From: Duganella sp. Leaf126
GTDB taxonomy: Bacteria; Pseudomonadota; Gammaproteobacteria; Burkholderiales; Burkholderiaceae_D
Length of the DNA stretch: 64,000 nt
NCBI RefSeq assembly: GCF_001423125.1
Contig: NZ_LMNW01000012.1
Span: 310,656 to 374,655, forward strand
Direction: 5' to 3'
In this document: positions 25,725 to 34,678 of the stretch, in pieces
Layout: each line of letters opens with the position of its first letter
Position numbering within the stretch: the first letter of the stretch is position 1
The notes under the pieces: generated by a model
What the model saw: only the letters and a program-made list of their open reading frames with translations
What the model was told of the DNA's origin: nothing
Database searches by the model: none
Translations under genes and position numbers: made by a program

Positions 25725-27667
25725 TGTCGCACGCTATGTCGCAAGCTGTTACCAATGATGTGCCTGACCTGATCCTGCATCGCGGCCTGTTCACCACGCT
25801 CGACCGCAGCAATCCGCACGCCGAGGCGGTGGCCATCAAGGACGGCCGCTTTACCCACGTGGGCCGCGCCGACGAGATCATGGCGCTGGCCGGTCCCGCC
25901 ACCCGGGTGATCGACCTGCACGGCAAGCGCGTGCTGCCCGGCCTGATCGACAACCACTGCCACATCATCCGCGGCGGCCTCAATTTCAACCTCGAACTGC
26001 GCTGGGACGGCGTGCGCAGCCTGGCCGACGCCATGGCCATGCTCAAGGCGCAGGTGGACATCACCCCCGCACCGCAATGGGTGCGCGTGGTGGGCGGCTT
26101 CACCGAGCACCAGTTTGCCGAAAAGCGCCTGCCCACGATCGCGGAACTGAACGCCGTGGCGCCCGATACGCCGGTGTTCATCCTGCACCTGTACGACCGC
26201 GCGCTGCTCAACGGCGCCGCGCTGCGCGCCGTCGGCTACACGCGCGAGACGCCGGAACCGCCGGGCGGCCAGATCCTGCGCGACGGCGCCGGCAATCCTA
26301 CCGGGCTGCTGCTGGCCAAGCCGAATGCGGCCATCCTGTACGCGACGCTGGCCAAGGGCCCCAAGCTGCCGCTCGAGTACCAGGTCAATTCCACGCGCCA
26401 CTTCATGCGCGAACTCAATCGCCTCGGCATCACCGGCGTGATCGATGCCGGCGGCGGTTTCCAGAACTACCCGGACGACTACCAGGTGATCCAGCAGCTG
26501 TCGGACGCCAAGCAGCTGACCATCCGCCTGGCCTACAACCTGTTTACCCAGAAGCCGAAGCAGGAAAAGGAAGACTTCCTCAACTGGACCCAGAGCGTCA
26601 CGTACCAGCAGGGCGACGACTACTTCCGCCACAACGGCGCCGGCGAAATGCTGACCTTTTCGGCGGCCGACTTCGAGGACTTCCGCGAGCCGCGTCCCGA
26701 CATGCCGGAGACCATGGAAGACGACCTCGAAGGCGTGGTGCGCATCCTGGCGCAGAACCGCTGGCCGTGGCGCATGCACGCGACCTACGACGAGACCATC
26801 AGCCGCGCGCTCGACGTGTTTGAGCGCGTCAACCAGGACATGCCGCTGGCAGGCCTGAACTGGTTCTTCGACCACGCTGAAACCATTTCCGAGCGCTCGA
26901 TCGACCGCATCGCCGCGCTGGGCGGCGGCGTGGCCGTGCAGCACCGCATGGCCTACCAGGGCGAGTACTTCGTCGAGCGCTACGGTCACGGTGCGGCCGA
27001 GGCGACGCCGCCGGTCAAGAAAATCCTCGAAGCCGGCGTCAAGACCTCCGCTGGCACCGACGCCACCCGCGTTGCGTCGTACAACCCGTGGGTGTCGCTG
27101 GCGTGGCTGATCACCGGCAAGACCGTGAGCGGCATGCAGCTGTACCCGCGCGCCAACTGCCTGGACCGTGAAACGGCGCTGCGCATGTGGACCGAGAACA
27201 CCACCTGGTTCTCGAACGAAGAAGGCAAGAAAGGCCGCATCGAGGCAGGGCAGCTGGCCGACCTGATCGTGCCGGACAAGGATTTCTATGCCTGCGCTGA
27301 GAGCGAGATCAGCGAGCTGACGTCCGAACTGACCATCGTCGGCGGCAAGATCGTGTACGCGGCCGGCCGCTTTGCCGCCCACGATACGCCACCGCCGCCC
27401 GCCATGCCGGACTGGTCGCCGGTGCGCCGCTTCGGCGGCTACGCCGGCTGGGGAGAACAGATTGCCAACAACCGCGCCGGCCGGCAGGAGCTGGAAAAAC
27501 GCCGGCAGCAGCAGGAGCAGCTGCGCGCCCAGGCCGCGGCCTGCGGCTGCGCCAATGCCTGCAACGTCCATGGCCACCAGCATGCATCGGCCTGGACCAG
27601 CAAGCTGCCCACCTCGGACCTGAAGAGCTTCTGGGGGGCGCTCGGCTGCGCCTGCTGGGCCGTGTGA
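25721..27667 (+). CDS. YtcJ-like metal-dependent amidohydrolase
   Basis: The 648-residue cytoplasmic protein belongs to the Amidohydro_3 / YtcJ group. The N-terminal beta domain leads to GLIDNHCHIIRGG (metal-binding HxH), with later barrel residues in WFFDHAETIS, GGGVAVQHRMAYQ and SAGTDATRVASYNPW. It should hydrolyse an amide, carbamate or related bond; the substrate is unknown. Two ATGs (25721 and 25724) follow AAAGGAG; the first overlaps the XapX stop. The C-terminus has an unusual extension: a Gln/Arg-rich helix, then CGCANACNVHGHQH and a final CAC, six cysteines with nearby histidines that could bind metal. Confidence 0.85.
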   Translation: MMSHAMSQAVTNDVPDLILHRGLFTTLDRSNPHAEAVAIKDGRFTHVGRADEIMALAGPATRVIDLHGKRVLPGLIDNHCHIIRGGLNFNLELRWDGVRSLADAMAMLKAQVDITPAPQWVRVVGGFTEHQFAEKRLPTIAELNAVAPDTPVFILHLYDRALLNGAALRAVGYTRETPEPPGGQILRDGAGNPTGLLLAKPNAAILYATLAKGPKLPLEYQVNSTRHFMRELNRLGITGVIDAGGGFQNYPDDYQVIQQLSDAKQLTIRLAYNLFTQKPKQEKEDFLNWTQSVTYQQGDDYFRHNGAGEMLTFSAADFEDFREPRPDMPETMEDDLEGVVRILAQNRWPWRMHATYDETISRALDVFERVNQDMPLAGLNWFFDHAETISERSIDRIAALGGGVAVQHRMAYQGEYFVERYGHGAAEATPPVKKILEAGVKTSAGTDATRVASYNPWVSLAWLITGKTVSGMQLYPRANCLDRETALRMWTENTTWFSNEEGKKGRIEAGQLADLIVPDKDFYACAESEISELTSELTIVGGKIVYAAGRFAAHDTPPPPAMPDWSPVRRFGGYAGWGEQIANNRAGRQELEKRRQQQEQLRAQAAACGCANACNVHGHQHASAWTSKLPTSDLKSFWGALGCACWAV

Positions 27668-28095
27668 TGGGCCGGTCGCCACCGGTCTTGCCGGCTTGCC
27701 TGCGCGCCCCGTGGGTGCCCCGGGTCTGCCTGCTGCTGCTCTGCTCGGCATACCTGCAGGGCGGCATCGACAAGCTGGCCGATTTCAACGCGGCCATCGC
27801 CGAAATGCAGCACTTCGGCGTGACGCCGGCGGCGCCGATGGCGGCGGTCGTCATCATCGGCGAACTGGGCGCCTCGCTGATGATCGTGGCCGGCTGGTAC
27901 CGCTGGCTCGGCGCCGGCTACCTGGCAATATTTACGGTGCTGGCCACGCTGATGGCCAACCGTTTCTGGGAGATGGCCGGCGCGGCGCGCTTCGCGGCTG
28001 CCAACAGCTTTTTCGAACACCTGGGCCTGGCAGGCGCCTTCCTGCTGGTGGCCTGGCTCGACCTGCAGGAAGGACGACACAATGCGACACAATAA
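27667..28095 (+). CDS. DoxX-family membrane protein
   Basis: The 142-residue protein has four membrane helices and the DoxX pattern (LCSAYLQGGIDKLADFNAAIAEMQHFGVTP, then NRFWEM). Its ATG shares a base with the amidohydrolase stop (TGATG), so it is translated with it. DoxX proteins are linked to redox or thiosulfate metabolism in some systems, but no precise function is assigned. It is the third gene of the XapX-amidohydrolase-DoxX-YoaK run. Confidence 0.85.
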   Translation: MGRSPPVLPACLRAPWVPRVCLLLLCSAYLQGGIDKLADFNAAIAEMQHFGVTPAAPMAAVVIIGELGASLMIVAGWYRWLGAGYLAIFTVLATLMANRFWEMAGAARFAAANSFFEHLGLAGAFLLVAWLDLQEGRHNATQ

Positions 28096-28123
28096 CAATG
28101 GATAACAATGGAACGAGGTAAGC

Positions 28124-28780
28124 ATGGAACGCGGTAACATCAAGCAGGGCATCGCGCTGGCATTTTTGGGCGGCTATGTCGATACGCTGGGCTTCATCGC
28201 CCTGTTCGGGCTCTTTACGGCCCACGTCACCGGCAACTTCGTGCTGATCGGCCGGGCGCTGGTGGAGCCGGCCTACGACATCATCCCGAAATTGCTGGTG
28301 TTCCCGGTGTTCATCGTATTCGTGGCGATTGCGCGCATGCTGATCCTGCACTGGGAGCGCAGCAGCCGCCCGGCGCTGCGCAACAGCTATCTGCTGCAGC
28401 TGGTGCTGCTGTGCGCCGGGCTGGCGTGCGGTGTGCTGGCGTCGCCGATGGCCAATGCCCATCAGCCGATGAGCCTGCTCACCGGCATGCTGTGCGCCGG
28501 CGCCATGGCCACGCAAAACGCCTACGGCAAGCTACTGCTCGGTAAAGCGGCTGCCACCACGGTCATGACCGGCAATGTCACCCAACTGGTGATCGAACTG
28601 ACCGACGCGCTGCGCGGCGACGGGGCTGCCCTGATCCGCTGCAAGGCGCTGGCACGGCCGGTGCTGGCGTTCGCGGTCGGCTGCATCCTGGGCGCGTATG
28701 GTTACCTGGCGTTCGGCTTCAGCGGCTTGCTGCTGCCGTGCCTGGTGCTGGTGGGGATGGCGGTCGTCACCAGGGATTGA
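28124..28780 (+). CDS. YoaK-family (DUF1275) membrane protein
   Basis: The 218-residue protein has about six membrane helices and the DUF1275 motifs FLGGYVDTLGFIALFGLFTAHVTGN and AMATQNAYGKLL...TTVMTGNVTQL. The family is conserved and functionally uncharacterised, possibly a small-molecule transporter. It starts 28 bp after the DoxX gene with GAGGTAAGC before the ATG, and ends the operon. Confidence 0.87.
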   Translation: MERGNIKQGIALAFLGGYVDTLGFIALFGLFTAHVTGNFVLIGRALVEPAYDIIPKLLVFPVFIVFVAIARMLILHWERSSRPALRNSYLLQLVLLCAGLACGVLASPMANAHQPMSLLTGMLCAGAMATQNAYGKLLLGKAAATTVMTGNVTQLVIELTDALRGDGAALIRCKALARPVLAFAVGCILGAYGYLAFGFSGLLLPCLVLVGMAVVTRD

Positions 28781-28867
28781 AGGGCCGCTGCCGCCGTCGG
28801 ACCGGGCCGCGCCGGTTTGTATCCGCGCATATACATTTCGCTGCTGTGTCGGCTGTTACCCCGCAGG

Positions 28868-28873
28868 TATAAT
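28868..28873 (+). promoter_or_regulatory. -10 element of the M13 peptidase gene
   Basis: A perfect TATAAT stands 66 bp before the GTG start of the M13 gene. The region 17 bp upstream (TGTGTC) is a poor -35 match, so an activator may be needed. Confidence 0.55.
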
Positions 28874-28938
28874 CGTTTGTCGCATTGCCGGTGTAACCAA
28901 CACTGGCATGCATCGAGATCATATTTGAAGGGAACACC

Positions 28939-30975
28939 GTGTACCGAACGCTGATCAGCGCCGCCTGCTGCGCCTTGCTTGCCTTGTCCTCCCCGTCGTC
29001 GTTTGCCGAGCCGGCGGCGCCGGTGTCCGGCATCGACCTCAACACTCTCGATCCGGCCGTCAGCCCCAAGGTCGATTTCTATAGTTATGTCAACGGCATC
29101 TGGGCCCGCAATACCGAGATCCCGGCCGACAAATCGACCTGGGGCACCTACACCGAGCTGCGCGAGATTGCCCAGCGCCAGCTGCGCGCATTGATGGAAG
29201 ACGCCGTCAAGCATCCGGGCAAGGCCGGCAGCGACACCCGCAAGATCGCCGACCTGTACACCAGCTATCTCGATGAAAAGGCGCGCAACGCGGCCGGCTT
29301 CAAGCCGCTCAAGGCCGAACTGGGCCGAGTCAGCGCCGTGCGCGACAAGCGCGAACTGCCGGCCCTGTTCGCCCAGCTGCAAGGCAGCGGCGTGCAGACC
29401 CCGTTTGCCGCCTACGTGGCGCCCGATGCGCACGATCCGGACCGCTACACGATCAACATCAGCCAGTCCGGCCTGGGGCTGCCCGACCGCGACTACTACC
29501 TGAAGGACGATGACGCCAGGCTCAAGGGCGTGCGCGACAAGTATCTGCAGCATATCGCCACCATGCTGACCATGAGCGGCGACCGCCAAGCCGCCGCGCA
29601 CGCGGCCCAGGTGCTCGATATCGAAACCCGGCTGGCCCGCGTGCAGTGGACCCGGGTGCAGATGCGCGACCCGGTCAAGTCGTACAACCGGGTGGATTTC
29701 GCCCAGTTCGCCACACTGGCGCCGGCCTTCGACTGGCAGGCGTATTTCGCTGCCGCCGGCTATGCGGACAAGGAAACCTCGGCGGTGGTGCGCCAGCCGG
29801 GCTTTCTGACCGGCTTTGCCGACACCTTCGCCAGCGTGCCGCTCGACGCCTGGAAGAGCTACCTGCACTGGCGCATCATCGAGAGCTATGCGTCGTACCT
29901 GGACAGCGCTGCCGTCAGGGAGCGCTTCGCCTTCGAGGGCACGACCTTGCGCGGCGTGCCGCAAAGCGAACCGCTGTGGCAGCTGGCGCTGAAATTCACC
30001 GACGGCGCGCTCGGCGACGCGGTCGGCAAAAAATACGTGGCGATGTACCTGCCGCCGGAAACCCGGCCGCGCGTGATGGCCATGTTCGACAATTTCGTGG
30101 CATCGTTCAGGGATGGCATCGACCACCTAGACTGGATGAGCGCCGAGACCAAGAAGGAAGCGCAGCTCAAGCTGGCCGCGCTCAAGCCGAAGATCGCCTA
30201 TCCCGACCGCTGGCGCGATTACAGCAGCATGACAACCCAGCCACGCGACCTGGTCGCCAATGTGCGCGCCGCGCGGGCCTGGAGCCGGCAATACAACCTC
30301 GACAAGCTGGGCAAGCCGGTGGACCGCGACGAATGGTCGATGACGCCGCAAACCGTGAACGCCAGCTACAGCCCGGCGCTGAATGCGATCACGATTCCGG
30401 CCGCCATCCTGCAGCCGCCGTTCTTCAACGTCAAGGCCGAAGACGCCGTCAACTACGGCCTGCTGGGCATCACCTTCGGTCACGAGATCAGCCATGCCTT
30501 CGACGATTCCGGCAGCCAGTACGATGTCCGCGGCCGCCTGCGCGACTGGTGGACGCCGGCCGACCGTGCCGCCTTCAAGGCCCGCGCCGCCGGCCTGGTC
30601 AAACAATACGGCGCCTACAGCCCGGTGCCCGGCTACCACATCAACGGCGAGCTGACGCTGGGCGAAAACATCGGCGACAACTCCGGCCTGTCGCTGACCT
30701 ACCGCGCTTACCAGCGCTCGCTGGGCGGCAAGCCGTCGCCCGTGATCGACGGCCTGACCGGTGAGCAGCGGCTCTATATCGGCTTCGCACAGAAATGGCG
30801 CGCCAAGCTGCGCCCGGAAGCGGCGATTGCCCAGATCAAGAGCGACCCGCATTCGCCCGGCGAATTCCGCGCCAAGGGCACGGTGATGAACCAGCCGGGC
30901 TTTTACCAGGCGTTCGACATCAAGCCGGGCGACCCGATGTACCTGCCGCCGGAGCAGCGCGTGCTGATGTGGTAA
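28939..30975 (+). CDS. M13-family zinc metallopeptidase (neprilysin / PepO type)
   Basis: The 678-residue protein starts at a GTG (VYRTLISAACCALLAL) with AAGGGA 7 bp upstream and has a signal peptide ending near SFAEP. Zinc site: His515-Glu516 and His519 (FGHEISHAFDD), Glu576 and Asp580 (GENIGDNSG). The substrate-binding NASYSPALNAI and the C-terminal CxxW-like end (ending VLMW, here without the Cys) are M13 features. It cleaves oligopeptides in the periplasm or outside. It is a single gene with its own TATAAT. Confidence 0.94.
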   Translation: MYRTLISAACCALLALSSPSSFAEPAAPVSGIDLNTLDPAVSPKVDFYSYVNGIWARNTEIPADKSTWGTYTELREIAQRQLRALMEDAVKHPGKAGSDTRKIADLYTSYLDEKARNAAGFKPLKAELGRVSAVRDKRELPALFAQLQGSGVQTPFAAYVAPDAHDPDRYTINISQSGLGLPDRDYYLKDDDARLKGVRDKYLQHIATMLTMSGDRQAAAHAAQVLDIETRLARVQWTRVQMRDPVKSYNRVDFAQFATLAPAFDWQAYFAAAGYADKETSAVVRQPGFLTGFADTFASVPLDAWKSYLHWRIIESYASYLDSAAVRERFAFEGTTLRGVPQSEPLWQLALKFTDGALGDAVGKKYVAMYLPPETRPRVMAMFDNFVASFRDGIDHLDWMSAETKKEAQLKLAALKPKIAYPDRWRDYSSMTTQPRDLVANVRAARAWSRQYNLDKLGKPVDRDEWSMTPQTVNASYSPALNAITIPAAILQPPFFNVKAEDAVNYGLLGITFGHEISHAFDDSGSQYDVRGRLRDWWTPADRAAFKARAAGLVKQYGAYSPVPGYHINGELTLGENIGDNSGLSLTYRAYQRSLGGKPSPVIDGLTGEQRLYIGFAQKWRAKLRPEAAIAQIKSDPHSPGEFRAKGTVMNQPGFYQAFDIKPGDPMYLPPEQRVLMW

Positions 30976-30991
30976 GGGCGGCTGCGGCCGC

Positions 30992-31390
30992 TCACAGGTG
31001 GCGCACTGCCGCCGGCGGCGTGTCCCAGTTTTCGTTCCTGCCATCGAGGTAGGTGACCGGGGCCGCTGCCAGCTCGTCGGGCGTGGCGTCGTCCAGGCAC
31101 GCCAGGTTGACCGCATAAAACGGACCCCAGCGCGGCGAGCGGCCGATGCCGAACGCGTGGATGCCGCAGTGCCGGCAGAACCGGTGCTGCTCGGTGCCGC
31201 TCAGAAAACGGTAGTCGCCCAGCGCCGCTTCGCCCGCCAGCAGCCGGAACGCGTTCGGCGCGACGATCGCCGGCCAGAAGCGCAGCTTGGCGCAGAACGA
31301 GCAGTTGCACTTGATGGTGCCGGCGCCCAGGTCGATGTCGGCAGCGAAACGCACGGCGCCGCAATGGCAGCTGCCGTGATAGGTTTTCAT
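30992..31390 (-). CDS. GFA-family zinc protein (glutathione-dependent formaldehyde-activating type)
   Basis: The 132-residue protein has the Zn-binding cysteines of the GFA fold: SCHCGAVRF (Cys8, Cys10), KCNCSFC and FCRHCGIHAFG. Founding members speed up condensation of formaldehyde with glutathione, but most GFA proteins have no proven role. The ATG at 31390 overlaps the upstream DoxX-like stop (ATGA), so it is the last gene of a three-gene leftward operon. Confidence 0.9.
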   Translation of the reverse strand: MKTYHGSCHCGAVRFAADIDLGAGTIKCNCSFCAKLRFWPAIVAPNAFRLLAGEAALGDYRFLSGTEQHRFCRHCGIHAFGIGRSPRWGPFYAVNLACLDDATPDELAAAPVTYLDGRNENWDTPPAAVRHL

Positions 31391-31782
31391 GCCGCCTCCG
31401 GCAGCTTGCGCGCACGCGGGCGCCAGGTGCTCCACGCGATCAGGGCCAGCAGCGCCCACAGCGGCACCTTGAACAGCTCCGGTTGTTGCAGCATATAGAT
31501 GTGGGCCGGTGTTACCACCAGCGTCAGCAGAAACAGGCCGATCCCTGCGGCCCGCCGCAGCCCCGGTATCAGGATGCCGACTGCGCCCAGCAGCTCGAAC
31601 ACGCCGCTCACCAGCACTGCCGCGACCGGCCACGGAATATAGGGCGGCACGATGGTGGCTTCGAGGTTGGTGGCGGCAAAGTGCGCGATACCGCCGACGA
31701 AGAACCAGACGAACACGATCGCCAGGCCGATGCGTTGTCCGGTGCCGGCGCCGTACGTGGCCAATGCCTCGCTAGCAGCCAC
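31387..31782 (-). CDS. DoxX-like membrane protein
   Basis: The 131-residue protein has four membrane helices: [57 protein letters not shown] and [13 protein letters not shown]. The order and the HIYML motif are of the DoxX/MauE-like class. It overlaps the nitronate monooxygenase gene by 11 bp and the GFA gene by 4 bp, so all three are coupled. Precise role unknown. Confidence 0.82.
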   Translation of the reverse strand: MAASEALATYGAGTGQRIGLAIVFVWFFVGGIAHFAATNLEATIVPPYIPWPVAAVLVSGVFELLGAVGILIPGLRRAAGIGLFLLTLVVTPAHIYMLQQPELFKVPLWALLALIAWSTWRPRARKLPEAA

Positions 31783-32836
31783 CGGATTCCGCCATCAGGA
31801 CCTGCACCAGCTGCGCTGCCGGCATCGCGCGGATCAGCGGCGCGCCCTGTCCGGCCCAGTGGGCCGCGAACTCGTGGTTGCCGTCCTTGCTGGCGGCTGC
31901 GTGGAGCTGCTTGCCGGCGTCGTACGCGAGCGGGTAATCGGCTGCCGGCGGTGCGCCGGGCGCATCGCCGTGCAGCATGAGCCGGTTGACGATGCCGCGC
32001 GCCAGCCGACCCGAGATGGCGGCAGTCAGCCCGGTATGGGCGGCGCGGTCGCTGGTGAGCATGGCGCGATACGCTGCATTGGCGGCAGACTCGGGGCACA
32101 GCAGAAAGGCCGTACCGAGCTGCGCGCCGGCCGCGCCCAGGTCCAGCGCCGCGCGGATGCCGGCGCCGTCCATGATGCCGCCGGCGGCGATCAGCGGCAG
32201 CGACGTGTGCCTGGCCAGCAGGCGCAGCAGCACCGCAGTGCTGAGCCGTTCGTCGCGGGCGTCCGGATCGAACACGCCGCGGTGGCCGCCGGCTTCCACG
32301 CCCTGGGCCACGATGGCGTCGACGCCGGCCTGCTCGATGCGCCGCGCCTCATCGACGCTGGTGGCCGTGGCCATGGTGCGGATGCCTGCCGCGCGCAGCG
32401 CCGCCAGCCAGGGGGCGGGCGGCAAGCCGAAGTGAAAGCTCACCACCGCCGGCCGCAGTGCGAGCAGCAGGCGGAACGTGGGCTCGTCCTCGACAAAGCT
32501 GCGGTAGATTTCCGTGAGCGCCGTGGGCGGGGCGCCGCCGACCTCGGCGAACAGCGGCGCCAGCCAGGCGATCCACGCCGCTTCGCGGGCGGCGTCGCGC
32601 CTGGCCGGCGCGTGGCAAAAGACATTGACGTTGAACGGGCCGGCAGTGAGCGCCTGCGTCGCTGCGATCATCTGGCGCGATTGCTCCACGGTGCTGGCGC
32701 CGATGGCCAGCGAACCGAGGCCGCCGGCATTGGTGACTGCAGCGGCCAGCGCCGGCGTGGAGAAGGCCGCCATCGGCGCACCGATGAGCGGATGGTGCAC
32801 GCCGAGCTGGCGGAAGAACGGGTGTAAGGCGGCCAT
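31772..32836 (-). CDS. nitronate monooxygenase (2-nitropropane dioxygenase family)
   Basis: The 354-residue TIM-barrel flavoprotein has the expected start ([31 protein letters not shown]), the catalytic-region segment [12 protein letters not shown] and FMN phosphate-binding [10 protein letters not shown] and [17 protein letters not shown]. It oxidises alkyl nitronates such as propionate-3-nitronate with FMN and oxygen. It is the first gene of the NMO-DoxX-GFA operon, which may be a small detoxification unit for reactive carbon or nitro compounds; that is inference. Confidence 0.9.
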   Translation of the reverse strand: MAALHPFFRQLGVHHPLIGAPMAAFSTPALAAAVTNAGGLGSLAIGASTVEQSRQMIAATQALTAGPFNVNVFCHAPARRDAAREAAWIAWLAPLFAEVGGAPPTALTEIYRSFVEDEPTFRLLLALRPAVVSFHFGLPPAPWLAALRAAGIRTMATATSVDEARRIEQAGVDAIVAQGVEAGGHRGVFDPDARDERLSTAVLLRLLARHTSLPLIAAGGIMDGAGIRAALDLGAAGAQLGTAFLLCPESAANAAYRAMLTSDRAAHTGLTAAISGRLARGIVNRLMLHGDAPGAPPAADYPLAYDAGKQLHAAASKDGNHEFAAHWAGQGAPLIRAMPAAQLVQVLMAESGGC

Positions 32837-32871
32837 GGCGCCGGCTCCTTGGGTATGGTGGAGCGACGATT

Positions 32872-33501
32872 TTATATCGTAATGATGCCGCGCTTGAGTG
32901 CAATCGTCACCGCGTGCGTGCGGTCGTTGGCAGCGAGCTTGGACAGCACGTTTTTCATGTGGGCCTTGACGGTTTCTTCGGAAATCGACAGGTGTTCGGC
33001 GATGCGGCGGTTGGAATTGCCGCCGGCAGCGTGGTTCAGCACTTCGAGCTCGCGCGGGCTCAGCGGGCCTTGCCCCATGTGCTGCGCCAGCTCCATGGCG
33101 ATTTCGGGCGGGATGCGGCGCTGACCGATGTGCACGCCGCGCACGGTATCGAGCAGCTCGCGCCGCAGCGTGCTCTTGAGCAGGAAGCCGGCTGCGCCCG
33201 CTTGTACCGCGCGCAGGATCTGGGCGTCGCCCTTGTAGGTGGTCAGCATGATCACGCGGGCTTCGCTGTGGTGGCCGCGGATGCGCTGCAGGGCGGTCAC
33301 GCCGTCGAGCTCGGGCATCGCGATATCCATGATGGTGACATCGGGACGCAGCTGCTGGTAGCGTTCGACCGCTTCCCGACCGTTGCCCGCTTCGCCGGCC
33401 AGGTGCATATCGTCCTGGCTGGAAATGGCCTCGCCCAGCCCGGCCCGCAGCAGTGGGTGGTCGTCGACGACAAGGACAGAAATGGGGCGCGGAGAGTGCA
33501 T
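32872..33501 (-). CDS. NarL/FixJ-family response regulator
   Basis: The 209-residue regulator has a complete receiver (Asp13-Asp14 in VVDDHP, phospho-acceptor Asp59 in [12 protein letters not shown], Lys109 in LLKST) and a LuxR-type helix-turn-helix ([43 protein letters not shown]). No histidine kinase is encoded nearby, so it is an orphan. It is divergent from a LysR gene and lies 35 bp before the nitronate monooxygenase operon on the same strand, so it may be co-transcribed with it. Confidence 0.92.
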   Translation of the reverse strand: MHSPRPISVLVVDDHPLLRAGLGEAISSQDDMHLAGEAGNGREAVERYQQLRPDVTIMDIAMPELDGVTALQRIRGHHSEARVIMLTTYKGDAQILRAVQAGAAGFLLKSTLRRELLDTVRGVHIGQRRIPPEIAMELAQHMGQGPLSPRELEVLNHAAGGNSNRRIAEHLSISEETVKAHMKNVLSKLAANDRTHAVTIALKRGIITI

Positions 33502-33626
33502 GCTGTAACGAGTACTTTATTGAGAAAAACGGGCTGACATACCGGGTAGCTAGCGCGTAGTAACCAGTAGTGTGCTATGTGCCGGCAAAGTATGCCTCTC
33601 CCTAAAGAATGGCACAATAGCTACGC

Positions 33627-33655
33627 ATGCAAACCAACTTTGCATTTTTTGCAAA
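33627..33655. promoter_or_regulatory. Palindromic operator before the LysR-type gene
   Basis: ATGCAAA (33627-33633) and TTTGCAT (33639-33645) are perfect arms around 5 bp, and a second palindrome TTTGCAAA follows at 33648-33655. They end 11 bp before the proposed TTG start, in a typical place for autoregulation. Confidence 0.6.
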
Positions 33656-33666
33656 CAGGAGGAGAT

Positions 33667-34662
33667 TTGATCGATAGCTTGCACTGCTTAGTGGCAGTGG
33701 TCGAGCAGCGCAGCCTGTCGCGCGCGGCGGCCGACCTGAAACTGTCGGTGTCGTCGGTATCGCGCAAGCTCGATGCACTCGAGGCGCATCTCGGCGCGCG
33801 GCTGCTGGTGCGCGGGACACGGCAGGTCGTGCTGACCGACGCCGGCGAGCGTTTTCTGCCGCGCGCCCGCGCGGTGTTGTCGGAACTGGCCGAAGGCATG
33901 GCTGCCGTGCAGGACGTGGGACCGGAGCCGCGCGGCCTGCTGACCGTGACGGCGCCGGCCGGCTTTGCACGGCTGCACGCGGCGCCGGCCATTGCCAGCC
34001 TGGTCGCCCGCTATCCTCTGCTGCAAGTGCAATTGCTGGTGGGCGACAGCGTCGTGGACCTGACCGAGCAGCGCGTCGATGTGGCGCTGCGCGCCGGGGT
34101 CGCCCCCAGCGGCGAGCTGGTGGCCACCCGGCTGGCGCCGCAGCACCGCGTGGTCAGCGCCAGCCCGGCCTACCTCGCACGTCACGGCTGGCCGGCCACG
34201 CCGCTCGACCTGTTACAGCACCAGTGCCTGTCGATGGTGGGCAAGTCGCCGCGCGCCTGGTGGCGCTTCGAGGGCGTCAACCACAACCAGCCCTTGCCGG
34301 TCAAGGCGGCGTTCAGCTGCGACGATACCGACACCCTGATGCATGCGGCGCTGGCCGGCGCCGGCATCATCCACCTGGCCAACTGGATGGTCAGCGATGC
34401 CATCGTCGCCGGCAAGCTGGTGCCGGTATTCCCGATGGCGCCGCTGGTGCCGGCCAGCGGCAGGGCGCCGCTGCGCCACGACCCGGACGAGTCGGCGATC
34501 CATGCCGTGCACATGCCGGGGCGTTCCAACCACGCCAAGGCGCAGTTGCTGATCAATCATTTGCGGGAGTTTTTCGGCGATCCGCCGTATTGGGATGTTG
34601 CGATGGTGAAGGCAGGGGCAGGGGCAGGGGCAGCGCGCGCGGTTGCGGCGCGCGCCCCGTGA
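33667..34662 (+). CDS. LysR-family transcriptional regulator
   Basis: I choose a TTG at 33667 (LIDSLHCLVAVVEQ) because AGGAGG stands 4 bp upstream and because a perfect palindrome just before it would otherwise be inside the coding region; an ATG at 33577 gives an unnatural 30-residue leader. The 331-residue product has the LysR winged helix-turn-helix (LSRAAADLKLSVSSVSRKLDALEAHLG) and the two-lobed effector domain. It resembles the group that acts on divergent single genes. Its tail AGAGAGAARAVAARAP comes from a hexanucleotide repeat in the DNA (34611-34633). The effector is unknown. Confidence 0.85.
   Translation: MIDSLHCLVAVVEQRSLSRAAADLKLSVSSVSRKLDALEAHLGARLLVRGTRQVVLTDAGERFLPRARAVLSELAEGMAAVQDVGPEPRGLLTVTAPAGFARLHAAPAIASLVARYPLLQVQLLVGDSVVDLTEQRVDVALRAGVAPSGELVATRLAPQHRVVSASPAYLARHGWPATPLDLLQHQCLSMVGKSPRAWWRFEGVNHNQPLPVKAAFSCDDTDTLMHAALAGAGIIHLANWMVSDAIVAGKLVPVFPMAPLVPASGRAPLRHDPDESAIHAVHMPGRSNHAKAQLLINHLREFFGDPPYWDVAMVKAGAGAGAARAVAARAP
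34611..34633. repeat. GGCAGG hexanucleotide tandem repeat inside the LysR gene end
   Basis: Nearly four copies of GGCAGG encode the Gly/Ala tail of the LysR-type protein. The hexamer length keeps the frame if copies are gained or lost, so only tail length would vary. Confidence 0.6.
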
Positions 34663-34678
34663 TGGATGATCCGTGCGG

